From NCBI GenBank assembly GCA_947561395.2, contig OX387184.1, positions 21,477,687 to 21,541,686 of the forward strand: a stretch of DNA of 64,000 bases. Direction: 5' to 3'. Position numbers and translations under genes: made by a program. Below, piece by piece: positions 47,158 to 61,216 of this stretch. Source of the stretch: Buxus sempervirens. Its lineage: Eukaryota > Streptophyta > Magnoliopsida > Buxales > Buxaceae. Below the pieces are notes generated by a model, which was not told where the DNA came from, searched no databases, and was given only the letters and a program-made list of their open reading frames with translations. Each line of letters starts with the position of its first letter. Position 1 is the first letter of the stretch.

Positions 47158-47569
47158 GGGCAAATTACACTTACCTCCCTTGAGGTAGACATAATTACAC
47201 TTACCTCCCTTGGGGTTTTTGATATAACACTGTCACCCCTTGACATTTATGTGTGGGTCACACTAACACCCCCTCACTACACTTTCCGTCCAAAAAATAA
47301 CGGCAGATCATTAAAAAATAAATAACTTTTGAATGTATGACTAAAAATTAATTTTCCAAAAATGTATGACTAAATTAATTTTTAGTCATACATTCAAAAG
47401 TTATTTATTTTTTAATGATCTGCCGTTTTTTTTGGACGGAAAGTGTAGTGAGGGGGTGTTAGTGTGACCCACACATAAACGTCAAGGGGGTGACAGTGTT
47501 ATATCAGAAACCCCAAGGGAGGTAAGTGTAATTATGTCATACCTCTAGGGAGGTAAGTGTAACTTACCC
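47158..47569. mobile_element. Foldback element (copy B)
   Basis: Same 412-bp foldback and site as 2284-2695, with small differences in both arms. Confidence 0.8.
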
Positions 47570-47689
47570 TATTTTTTTTAGATTTTCGGTCCTACAGTAT
47601 TTTCATAATGGTCTAATTCTCCCAATACCTTGTTTTAGTGGGACCTAGTTTAGGTTAATGATCTTTTTAAATGGGATGCACCGATCACA

Positions 47690-47702
47690 ATTCACAATTC
47701 AA
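47690..47702. other. Deletion junction in copy B
   Basis: Copy A bases 2821-4290 (about 1.47 kb, including the 53-bp repeats) are missing here. The joint reads CACAATTCACAATTCAATAC, with short TTCA-type homology, as expected of end joining. Gain in A is the less likely reading because no target duplication is present. Confidence 0.7.
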
Positions 47703-48886
47703 TACTAAACTAAAGTGTCCCTCACATTAAATCAAAAAGCATCCCAAACCAAACTAAGTGTTCTCGGTTGGCTCGATATGTCTCAAATTGAGCCAAACAC
47801 ATACAACTCATGGCATCAAGCCAAACCAAATAATGTTTCACATAAACCATATAACCAAACCGGTTCAAATCAGCCCTCCATATATTTCATACTTTAAACT
47901 AACCAAATTAAACCATTTCCCCTATGATTCAATTCATCCAAATGGTCAAATAAAACCAAAATCTAAGAGTTCAATCTAAAGTAGGATCTATGCGGTCTAA
48001 TACCTTAGAAATGAACCAGATCAAATCAAACTCTTCAAACTTAAGCTGTTTTCCCCTTTCCGGCTTAACCCAAAATCAAACCACTCAAATTAAATCAAAA
48101 CTCAAATCGGATCTTAATGGTTCAACCAATCAAAATAAATCAAATCAAACCCAAAGTATGATATTCCATGGTCTACTATTTTGGGAAAAGAATATAAAAT
48201 TAAACCAGACATTAAATCTTGTCCTAAATCAAATCCAAATCTAAATTTGCCAATTTTCGAACTACGTTAGGCTTGATCCCTTAAAAGGTACATAGGCAGC
48301 TCGAAAAATATAGAACTTGTGTTCAGCCACAACTAAAAATAAAGCAAATCAAATCCAAATCAAAATTGTCCTTTTGAACTACATCATGACTTGATCCCAA
48401 AAATTTGGGTACGTGGGCAACTCGACAAAATTAAACTAAGTTCAGCTACAATTAAAACAAACCAAATCAATCCGAACCATGCAAGTAATCAAGTCTTGTG
48501 AATTAAGTTAGAATCAAGGAGTTTTCTCTAATAAGGGGATTTTTTGTAGCCTAGATGCCCTGGATGGGTCTGCATCCCATGAAATAAAAACTCTTGTAAA
48601 TGGGTGAAATCATGTTTGATAAAAAATGATAAAGATACAAATTTTTGGTCAACACTGACTATCCCCATTCTCCCTATCTTCCGAATTTCCATCCACTCCC
48701 ATCCGTTTGTTATGGTTAAGTGACCAAAAGGATTAAAAAATTATGTTTAATACAAGAAAGAAACTCAAAAAGCAAAAAAATTTGGGGTTTGTTCAACTTT
48801 GATATATGTGCTCTCCCATATGACTGATTGTTTTAAAGTTCATTACTTAACAGAGATGTGACTAGTCATCTCGCTTCCTGTGGTGG

Positions 48887-49095
48887 CCTTATCTGCAGCC
48901 CCATTGTTAAGCCTCAACAGGATTAAGCCACGTGGCCAAGGACATCCCACTAACGGAGGAAACCGTCTTCCTTTTCGTTTACCTCTGGAGCACCTGCCGG
49001 CAGATGCGGAAGAAGAATAAAGGATTCCAACATAACCGAAGCTCTCCCACCTTGATCTCCAGATTCAGAAGAGCTCAAGTTTCTCTCCAAGGTAA
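48887..49095 (+). promoter_or_regulatory. Promoter/leader-like segment with G-box (copy B)
   Basis: Counterpart of 5480-5690, with G-box GCCACGTGGC at 48927-48936 and the same donor-like site near 49090. The intron-like region up to 50847 is also kept. Confidence 0.45.
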
Positions 49096-50852
49096 GACAC
49101 GTTTGAGTAACCCCTTTTACAGTTAAACCCTGTAAGAAATCTCAATCCCCCATTCTTCTTATAAGGGGTAATGGGGTGTGGGTGAGTGGGTTTTTTTTCT
49201 CTTTTTCTTTCTTTAATTTTTTATGGGTATTTGAAAAAATCTACTCCATGAATCCTCATTTTTTGGTTATCTTTTGTGGGAAGAGAGAGAGCTTTGAACT
49301 GTGGGTCTTTGTTGGGTTCTCTGCTCTGTTTGGTTTTGAGTTGCAGAGGTCTGCGTTAAAGCACTAACGCAGTCCTCTGGTCAGTGAATATCTCCTCTTA
49401 CACGTGTTGATGTACATATGCCAAAATTGAAAGAAAACTACAGTCATCGAAGAAAAAGTCAATGTCTTTTTCTTTCCATTATTCCTTTTATAGTCCATAT
49501 TTGAGAGTTGAACCATATTTAAACTTTTTAGTTACATTTATACCTTTCAGCCTGAATTATTAGGTTGAAATCAGAATTAACAACTTGCCTTCTATTTTTT
49601 GCTGTTCATTTTAGCAAGAAATTGAGATTATGTTTTAAGAATAATCCATTGTCCAAATACAAATAGCTGTAAGTAGTATGTATAAGCAAAGAAATGCATG
49701 CATACCTCAACTGTAAAAATTGTCTTTTGTACCTCTGCCTTACAAAGACAATTATGCCATTTTTAGACTGTTATGCTCTATAAGATCACCTAATATTTCA
49801 TCTTTAAGTTAATTGATGTAAAATGCAAAAGGGTTTATTATGGCAAATTCTTTGTGCCATGGTCGTGTAATCCATCTGCCCTTTTTCCTTGTTACAATTC
49901 AATGTACCTTCGTTTGCCTTTTTCCCTTTTGGATAACAAGTTTCTTTAATTCTAGCTTCTATATCATTGAACAGTTGCTTGTTTCCCTTGACTGTCTAGT
50001 GTCTACACTGTTGTTCTTTTGTTAGTCAATTTGGTTGTTGTTAGAAGAGGATTAAGTTTTCCCATTCCAGTCTATCTTACCATAAGTCAATTTTGATCTC
50101 ACTGTAACACTAATTAATCAATTCTTTTCCTGAAAATAGATTCTTTATTTCTTTTGAAGGATTTGCAAAATCATATCAGCCCTCTTTCCAACTAAGCTTA
50201 CCTAATTTTTTTGTAGAATGGGAAAAGATACTGCAGCTTATTGGCATTGTTGGCCTTGGTCAGGTGTGAGTTCTTTATTATCTGTCTGAAGTATGTTAAT
50301 ATGATGTACCAGTTGGTTAGAATGTTTTCAAGGTCTACAGTTTATAAACTGCTCTATGGATTTCAAAGTAGTTTCTATAGTGAAGTTATCTACTTGATAA
50401 ATTCCACTAGGTTTTTTCTAGTGCCAGTTAAGACATAGTCAGATGATGGCAATCATTTGATATTTAGCTTTCATTTAAATTATCAAAGAAATATATTGAA
50501 TGGTCTAAGAAAACTACATGGGAAAGTGATTATCATCTAATTAGGTTAGTTTTCAGATTAGCCGTCTTTTAAATGGTCATCCCAAAACCTTCTTTCGGTC
50601 ATGCCCACTAGTGTTTCATTGGTAAGGATGTTCTTTCAATATAGCATATCGTCACAGCTACTTCATTTTCTTGACAGAAATTGCTACTTTATTGCATAGA
50701 TTTTTATACTTTTTTTAGTGTGAAATAATTATGTCACTCCATTTTTTTTTCATCTTTAAATTCTCTTTTGTGCTTTTGATGAATCATTTTAGAACCTTTT
50801 CAGTATCTCAGATTTATTCTGAAGTAAAAATAAGTGTTTTGAGCATGATATT

Positions 50853-53800
50853 TGTGCGCACCTGATTTCGGTCGCACGACGAGGCGCATGCAAATTGATG
50901 CGTGCCTCGGGATTTGTTTGGAGTCGTCGCTGCCTGATGGGGTGCAGGCAGACACCTGGGTGCTTAAGTTTGCCTATTAGGGCTTGGTCTGCGGCTTGAG
51001 ATTCTAAGTAGGTTCTCGGTTGCGGTCTGGGGAAGTCCGTAGACACCCCAGTCCACCCCATCGAATGACGGGTCCCATGGTTTCCCTGGTTTGAGTCAAC
51101 CTTTGGTCTCTCACTCACCCGATTCCTAATCCAGCATTCAAATTTGGTTAAGTCTGGCGGGACCGCCAAAGTGGTGTGGGTCCCTTTACTTGATTTTATC
51201 TTCTTATTATTGAACGAAGTGAGTCTGATTGGGTGAGCCCTATTGGAAGGTCCACGGATCCCTTGGTGGGCCTCAATCTAAACCAGAGAGGCCCTTTGGG
51301 CTTTGGTTCAATGAATTGATTTTATTCGAACTTCAAGTTTGATTATTAAGTGGACTTTCACGCCAATTTGGGCAGGGATTGCTTTGTGGGCCCTTGAGTG
51401 GGCCCCACGATGGATGCCAAGTAGTTTTGATTATCTTTCTTAATCTGTGCCAAAGTGGGCCAGGATTTGGGCTTGGGGCCCTTTACCTGGGCTTGGGCTT
51501 GAAAGCCCAAGTCTTCATGAGTTAGGGTTTGGAAACCCTAAAATTGGTTCGATTTAATGGGCTTTAGCGGGCCCGATCGGCCCTACCCATGGTCTCGGCC
51601 AAACCATGCCTAAATCTAAGCAACATGCTACTGAAACTAGGCTTGGGTGGGCCTCCAATGGTCCGGCCCACTCAATTACTTTGATTGTCTTCATTTAGCA
51701 GAAATGGGTTTGTCGAGCTTGGTGGGCCCCGTTGGAAGGCCCACCGGAAATCAATTTGGATCGGATCGGTCCAAGGCCCACCTTGGGTTTCCGGGTGACC
51801 CGGAAACCCTACTGGTTCGCCCGGATTGATCAAACAAACCAAAAAAACAACACAAGATCAGAAAAAGCAATCTGACAGTGTATCCGGCCTAAGATGTCGG
51901 TTACACACAGGTCTCAGTGTATCCGACATCTTTTGCCGGCTACGAATACAGCTCTGTTGATCCGACCTGAGTTGCCGGATAAACATACACAAGCTGTTTT
52001 GTGATTTTTGCATTGGGGTTGGGTTTTTAGGCTTCTTGGGGAGTTCCAGTAGCTGCGGGGGCTCCTGTGTGGGCCCACCATGGTTTTGTGGAGGGGGATT
52101 ACCCCCTCTCTTTGCCCTTTTTAGGGGGTTTTGCATCATGGGAAAGGAGGAGAAGGCATAGGGAGTGGCTCTCTCCCATTTGGATTGCCATCTTTCATGA
52201 AACAGGGACCAAGCCGTCCCCGTTTTGGCCTCACTTAGTCCATCTACCAACAAGCGAACAAGACCAAAGGATAAATGACCAAGCAACTAAGCATAAGCCA
52301 AATTCTACTCACTAACTCATCTAACAGCAAACTAAACACACAAAGGGGGTCACATGGATCTTAAGAAAGCATAAAAAGACACTATTCAAAACATTGTGCA
52401 TACAAACACATGCTTGCTTAGGCGTGCTTCCCGAAAGAGAACACCCACGGAGCAACCAACCAATTTCCTATCATGGCATGTAAGAGTTGGTCATGGGGTA
52501 TAGACAAAGGGGGTAGGAACATGCTGGTGGGATTTTCGTGCACCTATACATGCATGCTACGTGTAACCCGCATGTTAGACGCATTCATCATCAGAAAACA
52601 AGATATAGAAAAGAAATAAATAAGGGAAAGGGCATTGGGGGTTACATTAGGGATACATTGGATGGGTTCTTAAAAGGGAACATGCTCCCACCCCAAAATG
52701 CAATCAAACATGTAATATAATAGCCGGTAACACCAAAAAAATATGGAGAAAGCCCTCATCCTTTGGAGACTTCCATATTAGAGAGACAAAGGAGAAAACA
52801 TATGGAAACTAAACATGAGAATGGACTTATGCTAAGGAAAGCAAAATACTCTAAAAAGCCTTCATTTTCGTATATGTATGAACAAAGATGATAAGAGTCA
52901 ATACCTGAGGGTTTTAGAACCCTTTTTGTTGAGTATGGAGCTCCTCTTGAAGCCAAACAGCAGTAGGACAGTCCTCCTCCAGCATCAACAGCCACCAACA
53001 CTCTCTTTGGTTGAGTGGAAGTCAAGAAGATGAGAGAAAGTATGGGTAGGATGGGCTTAGGACTACGCTTGAGGGGCTTAGGGAGCAAGGAGGGGTGAGA
53101 GCGGGTGGTTTCGTACCTGGGATAGTGGGGAAGAAGAAGGGAAATAGCCCAAAAGAAGCCAACCCCGAAATGGGGCTGCTGTTGCCTTTTTATAGAAACA
53201 TTTTTGTATCCGGCATTTAATGTCGGATATACTACACTTCCTTTGTATCCGGCATATTATGTCGGATACACTGCACCTCCTTTGTATCCGGCATATTATA
53301 TCGGATACAAACATAATCATTTCCAAAATTTAATTTTTGCGCGTATTTGTCAGCGAATCCGCGCGAATCTTGCTGGCAAATCTCTTGTATCCGGCAATAT
53401 ATGTCGGATATGAATTAAAGCATGTATATCCGACATATTTGATCGGATACAAATCGAAAAAATTACGGATTTGCCCCTCGACTTGACCGATTTGACTGAT
53501 TCGACCGATTTGACACTTTTGGATATCTGCAGATTGCCTCTTGTGAATTTTGGTTTAGTCCCTGAGATATTTAGCAAGTTTTTGATTTTTAAAGATTGCC
53601 CCCCGAGATATTTTGCTGCGTTTGCTGCCACGTGTGCAGTTCTTTTGCCACGTGTGCAGTTTCCGGCTTTGTTGCTCGGGAATTTCAACTGCTCATATCT
53701 TCTTCATACGGACTCCGATTTGGGCAAACTCAATTCCGTTAGAACCATATCGGAGTCCTATATCCATTGGGATAGGGCTAAGCACCTAGCACGGGGTTCG

Positions 53801-54043
53801 GCAAAAGGTCAACTTTCGGCTCACCCTCAAGTTTGACCGGCCCATAGATCCTTCATCCGGACTCCGATTCTAGCAAACTCAGTTGCGTTGGAACCGTGTC
53901 GGGATTTTCTATCCATTGAGATAAATCAAGGTGGCCAATTATCACTTGATTAAAAAGTCAACTTTTGTCCCCTTAGGGTTTGACTTTTTAGCTAGGTTTT
54001 GCATTTCCGGCTCTTCCGGGAGCGCAAAAATGAGGTGCTTACA
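50853..54043 (-). mobile_element. Solo long LTR (copy B)
   Basis: Counterpart of 7500-10691 with the same target duplication ATATT (50848-50852, 54044-54048). Palindromes at 53206, 53245, 53284, 53387 and 53426 keep the 39-bp phasing. A further set of three decayed palindromes with TATCCGAC/GTCGGTTA arms lies at about 51876-51981. Confidence 0.85.
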
Positions 54044-54234
54044 ATATTGTTAAGTGAACTTCTCACATCAATGGTCTATCCATGGATAAGAATGTGTTTT
54101 TCTATTTCTCTTTTTGTTTTGTTAGGGTGGGGGTTGGGGTTTTAATTATAAGCCTTTTTATGAGCTAAATCTCAAAAAGAATTTAGGGCAGGCCATGTTT
54201 TTCTTATGTGCCCTTGTATTGATTTTGTTCAATG

Positions 54235-56176
54235 TGTAACGACCCGAAACCAGGTCTGCCCATCCAAGGCACTCACTAGTCCCCGGTCGTCACGGGTTGG
54301 TTTTTCGACCCAATAAAAATACGGATAATTTAAAACTTCTCCTAATACAAGTGAATGTGGAAGAATAGTTTATGCATGTGCGTATCAAAAGTGTATGTAT
54401 ATAGAAATAACAAGTCCCGTGGTGGACTTCAGAGTTAAATACAAAGCTATTATGGTTATTACAAAAGATAGGTATCTAGTCACTCCTCTCAGTTATAAGG
54501 TTTACAATCCAAGATATACAACTACCAAATACAAGAAAATAAAACTCTAAGTGGGACGGTAGTAATCCTCCTCTCTATACCCTAGTGCTTTCTTCTTTCC
54601 TTTGTCCCCAATTCGTTCCTTCGCACCGGACGTCGACAACTTTGAAAACAAAAACGATAAAACAACTTAGGAGACGAATGTCTCAATAAGCAACACATGC
54701 ACGCTCAATAAAACACAATTCATGCTAATATCATTCGGTAAAAACCATGACATGCGGGTAGTTAAAATAATAGAAAAATAATCAACAATTCAGTGTAATA
54801 CAAGTGGTGTAGTTCGGTGCTTACGTGTATAAGTCAAACAATTATTATACAATCACACATCAATTCTTATCACTTTATTATCTAGGTGGTTTAATACATA
54901 TTACACATAACCCCATCTAACTCCACCGATTCCTCATGGTGGGCTAAGCATCCAACACCGATTACCCTTGGTGTTAGGCATCCATACGCCAATTACCCTT
55001 GACGTAGGGCATGCATGCCGATTCCCCGTAGCAATGGGCATTGTGCGCACCCGATTTCGGTCGCACGACGAGGCGCACGCAAAGCGATGCGTGCCTCGGG
55101 ATTTGTTTGGAGTCGCCACTGCCTGATGGGACCTGAGTGCCTAAGTTCTTCTATTAGACTGGTCTGCGGCTTAGAGATTCTAAGTAAGTTCTCGGTTGCG
55201 GTCTGGGGAAGTCCGTAGACACCCCAGTCCACCCCGTCAAGTGACGGGTCCCATAAGTTTCCTTGGTTTGAGTCAACTTTGGTCTCTCACTCACCCGATT
55301 CCTATTCCAGCATGCCATTTTGATTAAGTCTGGCAGGACCGCCAAAGTGGTGTGGGTCCCTTTACTTGATTTTATCTTTTTTAATTAAGATGATCTGGGC
55401 CTGGTGGGGTGGGCCCCGTTGGAAGGCCCACGGTATCCCTTGGTGGGCCAAGTGTGGCCCTTTGGACTTTGGTTCAATTCGAATTGATTTTCTTTTGGAA
55501 TTCAAGTTTGATTAGTTAAGTGGATTTCATGCCAAAAGTGGGCCGGGATTGCTTTGTGGGCCCTTGAGTGGGCCCCACAGTGGTTTGACAAGTGATTTTG
55601 ATTATCTTGATTAATTATACCAAAATGGGCCAGATAATGGGCTTGGGGCCCTTTACCTGGGCTCGGGCTTGAAAGCCCAAGACTTTCTGAGATAGGGTTT
55701 GAAAACCCTGCACTTGTTTGGTTTAATGGGCTTAGTGGGTCCGATAGGCCCTACCCGTGGTCTCGGCCAAACCACATCCTACTTTAATCATGCATGGCCC
55801 AATTAGGATTTGGGTGGTCCTCAAGTGGTCTGGCCCACTCAAATCTTTTATTATCTTAGTTAAGCAAAAATGAATTGGTCGGGCTTGGTGGGCCCCGTTG
55901 GAAGGCCCACTGGAAATCAAGTTGGATCGAGGGTCCAAGTCCCATGTTGGGTTTCCGGGTGACCTGGAAACCCTATTTAATGATCTAGGAGTTGCTCAAA
56001 TGGAAGGGATGCCTACCTTAACACCTTTCTGATAACTTTGACTTAGCCACTTGGTTGGCTTCAAGTCTGAGCGTCTCCCACTTCACCTTCACAGCACAAC
56101 AAAGGAATTTTTAGAATTGCTAAATACCTCTTGCGTGATTACTTAAACAAATGATCTAAGAATTTGGGGTCTCACA
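54235..56176. mobile_element. Solo LTR (copy B), altered by nested fragment
   Basis: Counterpart of 10884-13444 with target duplication CAATG (54230-54234, 56177-56181). The middle is replaced by the fragment 55042-55973, and about 1.55 kb of the host LTR is absent. Confidence 0.85.
55042..55973 (-). mobile_element. LTR fragment private to copy B
   Basis: Starts TGTGCGCACCCGATTTCGG, the terminal sequence of the 7500-10691 family, and matches it diverged over about 930 bp before joining host LTR sequence at TATTTAATG. One end is clean; the other is a deletion joint. Copy A is uninterrupted here (11690), so it arrived after the split. Confidence 0.82.
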
Positions 56177-56291
56177 CAATGTGTCCTTGTAGGAGAGCAA
56201 CACTGCTCTCCTCCTATAGAATAATTCTTTCACATTAGATTTTTTGTTCTTTGTTTGTTCATATCCTTTCCAGGGAGTTACTAGCTAAGAT

Positions 56292-59200
56292 GTGCAATTT
56301 GGTTACATGGGGACATTTGGAGCAAATATGTCAACTCAAAATAAGAATAGTGAAGAGAGTGGTGATTTAGTGGTTGTACCAAATGTTGAGCCGCACTTTG
56401 TTCCTAACATAGGGAAAGAGTTTGATTCACTTGATTTGGCATATGATTTTTATAATGCATACGGTAGGTTTGCTGGGTTTAGTATACGGAAAAGTCAGGT
56501 GAAAAAGGATGGTAGTGGTGTGATAGTTAGTAAAATATTTCGTTGTTCAAAAAAAGGATTTAATACTAACTCATCCGTTGTTCGGATTAGACCGGCTGCC
56601 CGCACAAGGTGTGGATGCAAGGCTTTTATGAGAGTTTGATTGAATAGTGATGGGAAGTATTTCGACTTTAAATGAGAGTCATAACCATGACATGCTTCCC
56701 TTCAACATGAGTCATCAGTTGAGGTCACAGAGAAGAATTACCCCTGGCCAGGCAGCTCAAGTTGAGATTGCTGAATGTGTTGGATTAGTGCCAAGAGCTA
56801 CCATGGAACTTTTGAGTACACAAGCTGGCAGGGTAGAAAATGTTGGATTTGTGTGTGAAGATTTTAGCAATTACTTGCGTACAAAAAATAAGATACAGAT
56901 GCAAAAGGGGGATAGTGGTGCAATTACAACTTACTTTCAGAAGAAGCTTGGTGGGGATAGGGCATTTTTTCATGCCATTGACATGGATGAAGATGACATG
57001 ATAACCAATATATTTTGGGCAAACGGGCAAATGGTTACAGACTATCATTATTTTGGAGATGTTGTAAGCTTTGATATGACATTCAAGACAAACACTGAAA
57101 ACCGGCCGCTTGCATTGTTCGTAGGATTAAATCATCATAGACAGACAGTTGTTTTCGGTGTTCACCTTCTATATGAGGAAAGCAGTGATGCATTTTCTTG
57201 GTTGTTCAAAACTTTTGTGAATTGTATGCATGGAAAAGAGTCACAAACAATTATAACAAATCAAGATCAAGCAATAGCAAAAGCCATTAATTCTGTCTTG
57301 CCTCGAACAATTCACCGCAATTGTATTTGGAATTTGTATCAAAAAGCTGCAAAGCATCTTAGTTCTATATTTCACATTTGCTAAAGCTTTTAAATATTGC
57401 ATATACAAGTGTGAAAATGATTCCGAGTTTGAAGAGGCATGGCGTGACATGATTGAGAGGTTTAATCTTTTTTAAAATGAGTGGTTGGAAGCAAAGTATA
57501 AGGAAAGGGAAAAGTGGTCATTAGCGTATGGTCGAAACAATTTTGTGCTGATATGCTTAGTACCCAGGTATCAGAGAGCATGAATGCATCCATAAAAAAA
57601 TGCGTTGAACCGACAGCAAAGTATGGTGTGGCTTTTGAACCAAATTAATGTTGTGGTGGGGAGGAATCGATATAATGAGTTAGCAAATGATAGCAACATG
57701 ATGCTGAAGAGGAAAGAACCCCATCTTTCCCAACCACTCTTTAGCCATGCATGCAAGTTGTACACTCCGGCAGTTTACGAAAAGTTTGAGAAGGAAGCAA
57801 TAAACATTTGGTCATTCAAGAGTCAAGACTCTTCAAAAACCAGTGATGTCGAGATCTTAAAGATTGTTAAGAAGGCTGAAAGGATCTAGCAGGAGCACAC
57901 AGTAATATATAACAGTGTAGTTGGAGATGTGCAATGCAGCTGTAAGAAGTTTGAATTTGCAGGTATTTTGTGTAGGCATATATTCTTGATTTATTTTTTT
58001 AAGGATGTTACTAAGATCCCAGAAAAGTACATCCTAAAAAAGTGGAGAATAGACGCGAAGGATGGATTACAATGCATCACGTCACAGCGTGCACCGAGTG
58101 AAAGTAATGAGATGGGTAAAATGTCCACTCGATATTCTTATGTTTGTTCTACTCTAATTCAAATCGCCTCTAAATCAACTGCATGCCAAAAAGCAACCGA
58201 CTATGTTATGGAGATGGCAGGAAAGATGAATGAGGTAGTTGAACAAATTGTCAAAGGTACTGTTTTTCAAGAGCTTCCAAAGGAGGACGAAACTTCGAGA
58301 ATGGCTGTATCAATTGATAATGAGCAAACTTTAAATGGTGAAGGAAGATCTATCTATGAGGTCCATACCGATGTTGGAGATATTTATGTGGTTGAGGATG
58401 ACGTGATTGAAGAGGTTGGAAGTTGTGTAAATTAGCAAACATTTGAATCTTAAGAGCTTTGTGGGGAACAGCATCTTGAAGCAATGGCGGGATATTATGA
58501 TGAAGTCGCCACTTCACAAAAGCGCATTGAAAATGCAAAAGGTGTCAAAGTGAAGGAAAGAGCCAAGCGTGGTGTAAAATCCCGAATTTTAATGATACTA
58601 AAATTTGGACTTTATTGATGACTAATTAACTTAATTGGTGGAAAATTCCAGGAGAAGAAGAAGAGGAAGTCAATTAGAGAAAATTTTAGAAGTAAATTAT
58701 GAGGATTAATTAAAATGGCAGTAGTTGGTGGTGTGGCGTTGCAACAGATCAGGACCATTTGAAACACTTGAGTTGGGCAGCAACTATAAATAGCTGCCAA
58801 ATTTCGGTTTGAAAGTTTAGTCGCTAGATCGATAATTCTAGAGCATCTGAGAAGGAAGGGGGAGAGATCTAGGGTTTGAAGATTGAACGTGGATGACCAG
58901 TTCTAGAGAAGACAGAATAGTTCAGATCTAGAGGACATTTGATTTGAGAAAGAGCTGGAATTCGTTTGGAGCTAAATGAAAGTGCATGGTTTGATCTGAT
59001 CTGGTGGAATTCTGCAAAACAGAGAGTAATCAGGTGAGTTACGATTATAAAATGTAAATTCGTCAGAATTAAGAACTGTTAGAGGTTAGAGATCAAAACT
59101 GGGAAGGTTTTTGAGAATTTATGTTGTGCTTCAGAGAATTAGTTAAGAGATCGAGCAATTCGTGGATTGAGCTCAGATCTGTGATCTCTGGAAGGAATTG

Positions 59201-61216
59201 AATTGAATCTAAACTAAACAGAGGTAAGTAGCACCTTTGAAACACTGATTCCTACTTTGATTTCGTTTGTTTTAAACTTGATCATGATTTAGAAGGAAAA
59301 GCTCTATTCCATATGTATAATGGAGAACAATTTGGAAATTGTTGTAAATCTGTTTTAATTAAATCTAAGAGTATGTAATTGAGTTGTTAAGTTGTTATAG
59401 AATGAAATTGAAGTGTTTCGAAGGATAGAAATTAGGTCAAAGTTCCTGAATTTCAAGTTATAGAAAGAGGAATGGTTACGAGTTTATTTTGTTCAAGGAT
59501 TGCTCAACCTGGGCGTCCAGGCCAAGCGATCAAGGTGTTAGGAAATTGCATGGGCGCAGAACACATCAGCTAGGCCATGTGCCAGGCGACCCAAGCATTA
59601 CAATTTATTATGGTCGCTCAGCTCAGGCGCCTATAGCGACCACGATATAACTGTGTTTTATTGTTAACCATTCAGTGGTTTTTAGCTATAGAAATATTTT
59701 AGTCAGATCTAAAGAGTGAGCAATTAAAGTTAACTAAATTAAGAAATATTTTCTGGCAGGGATCGAATAATTCATTTTTAATAAGAAATTGTGCAATTGT
59801 TACAAGAATAAGCTTATTTAAAAATATGTGGTTACTAATTTCAAAATAAAATGAGTAAATGGGAACCCTTGCAATGTCTTAAACAATCAGTAGATGCAAC
59901 AATGAATTTGGATTTTTATCTAAACTTGAGATTGAGATTTGGTTCTGGATTCTGATTTCCTCCGTGTACTCGAGGATGCCCCATGTATTTGGGATGATGA
60001 TGCCTCTGTGTACTCAGGGATGCCCCGTGTGCTCGGGATGAGATAATTATATTTAAGTTGAGTTTGTGCTTACTAGATATCATATTTGATTGGTGTTTTC
60101 GAGTCTAGTTGGCATAGCTCGATATGGATCCATTTAGGAGCTAGATAGTGGAAAGGATTGTTCTTTGCTAAATGTAATTGTTTGTTTGCACACGCGTTCC
60201 ATCGTGTACTCGATGAGGCCTTCTCTGTATTGGTGGGCTGCGGCTTTCCCACATTTTATCGTATACTCGGACTATGACTGGTTAGTATATGCCAACCCTT
60301 CGTTGTACTGGTAGGGTTCTCCCGCAATAAGACGATCATCGTGTACTCAGCTTCACACATAAGTCGGGAGGTGGCATAGTGGACACTGACTTTACTCTAA
60401 TTAAAGGCAGTCTTATTTCAAGAGTCCTATTGAGACTTAATGTTTTAAATTGAATATTGCGGATTGGTTCTACTTGTCGGATTATTGATTATAATTGTAT
60501 TAGAATTTGAATTTGTGGATAAATTATTCTGGTTAATCGGATATATATATTGTGTTATCATTATCGTGATATGTTTTACAACTGAATCATGTTTTAGAAC
60601 TATAAAACTGTATTTGAGCATGCATGTGCTACTTTCTGAGATATTCGTATATCATTAAGTTTTGTTTTATTTTCAGATCTTGGTGAGGACGTTACTCCAT
60701 GAGTAGATACTACAAACGGTTACCCGGAGTATAAGGAGGAGGACTACTACATGGAGGAGTAGTAGTTATTTTGACTTTAGATTTTGTTGTTGGATACTAT
60801 ATTGATTTGTGAGTAGTTGTATTAATTTATGTTATGACACATTTTGGATTGGTGATTGGGATTAGTAGACTCTGATATTGATGAACTTGCGTTTTGATCA
60901 TTTTATATTCATGTTTTCCTTTAATCTGGTATAGATCCTGTGGATTAAATAACACTTTGGACTCGAGTTACGGTTTCATTAAGTAACCCGGATCCAGGAC
61001 GTTACACGTGGTGGTATGAGTGTGCACAGGAAGGTGGATGCCTTAACTCAAGCAACGAGAAAAAAAAGGAGTAAAACACAAAACAAAAAGAGTGGTGGTG
61101 AAAAGCACGTGGTGCCACCAACTCAAATTGATTTTCCTGTGATTCCACAATCAGCTGAATCTTGTCCTATGTTTCCATATCCTCATGGTCAAATGGTTCG
61201 TCTACTAACTACCTAA
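56292..61216 (+). pseudogene. FAR1-RELATED/MULE-transposase-like pseudogene (copy B)
   Basis: The better preserved of the pair. FAR1 DNA-binding region 56292-56639. Uninterrupted 245-codon frame 56647-57384 with the MULE core (SFDMTFKTN, HHRQTVVFGVHLLYEE, IITNQDQA). Middle frame 57605-57889. SWIM region 57929-58010 with the full C-S-C...C-R-H pattern that copy A has lost. The C-terminal part runs to 58435, and a basic tail follows at 61016-61216 after the LTR. Shifts and stops between these frames are shared with copy A, so it is not expected to make a full protein. It lacks the Cassandra-like LTR. Confidence 0.85.
58573..61006 (+). mobile_element. Solo LTR inside FAR1-like gene (copy B)
   Basis: Counterpart of 16208-18691 with target duplication CGTGG (58568-58572, 61007-61011). 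50 bp shorter, explained mainly by the short TA tract. Confidence 0.85.
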
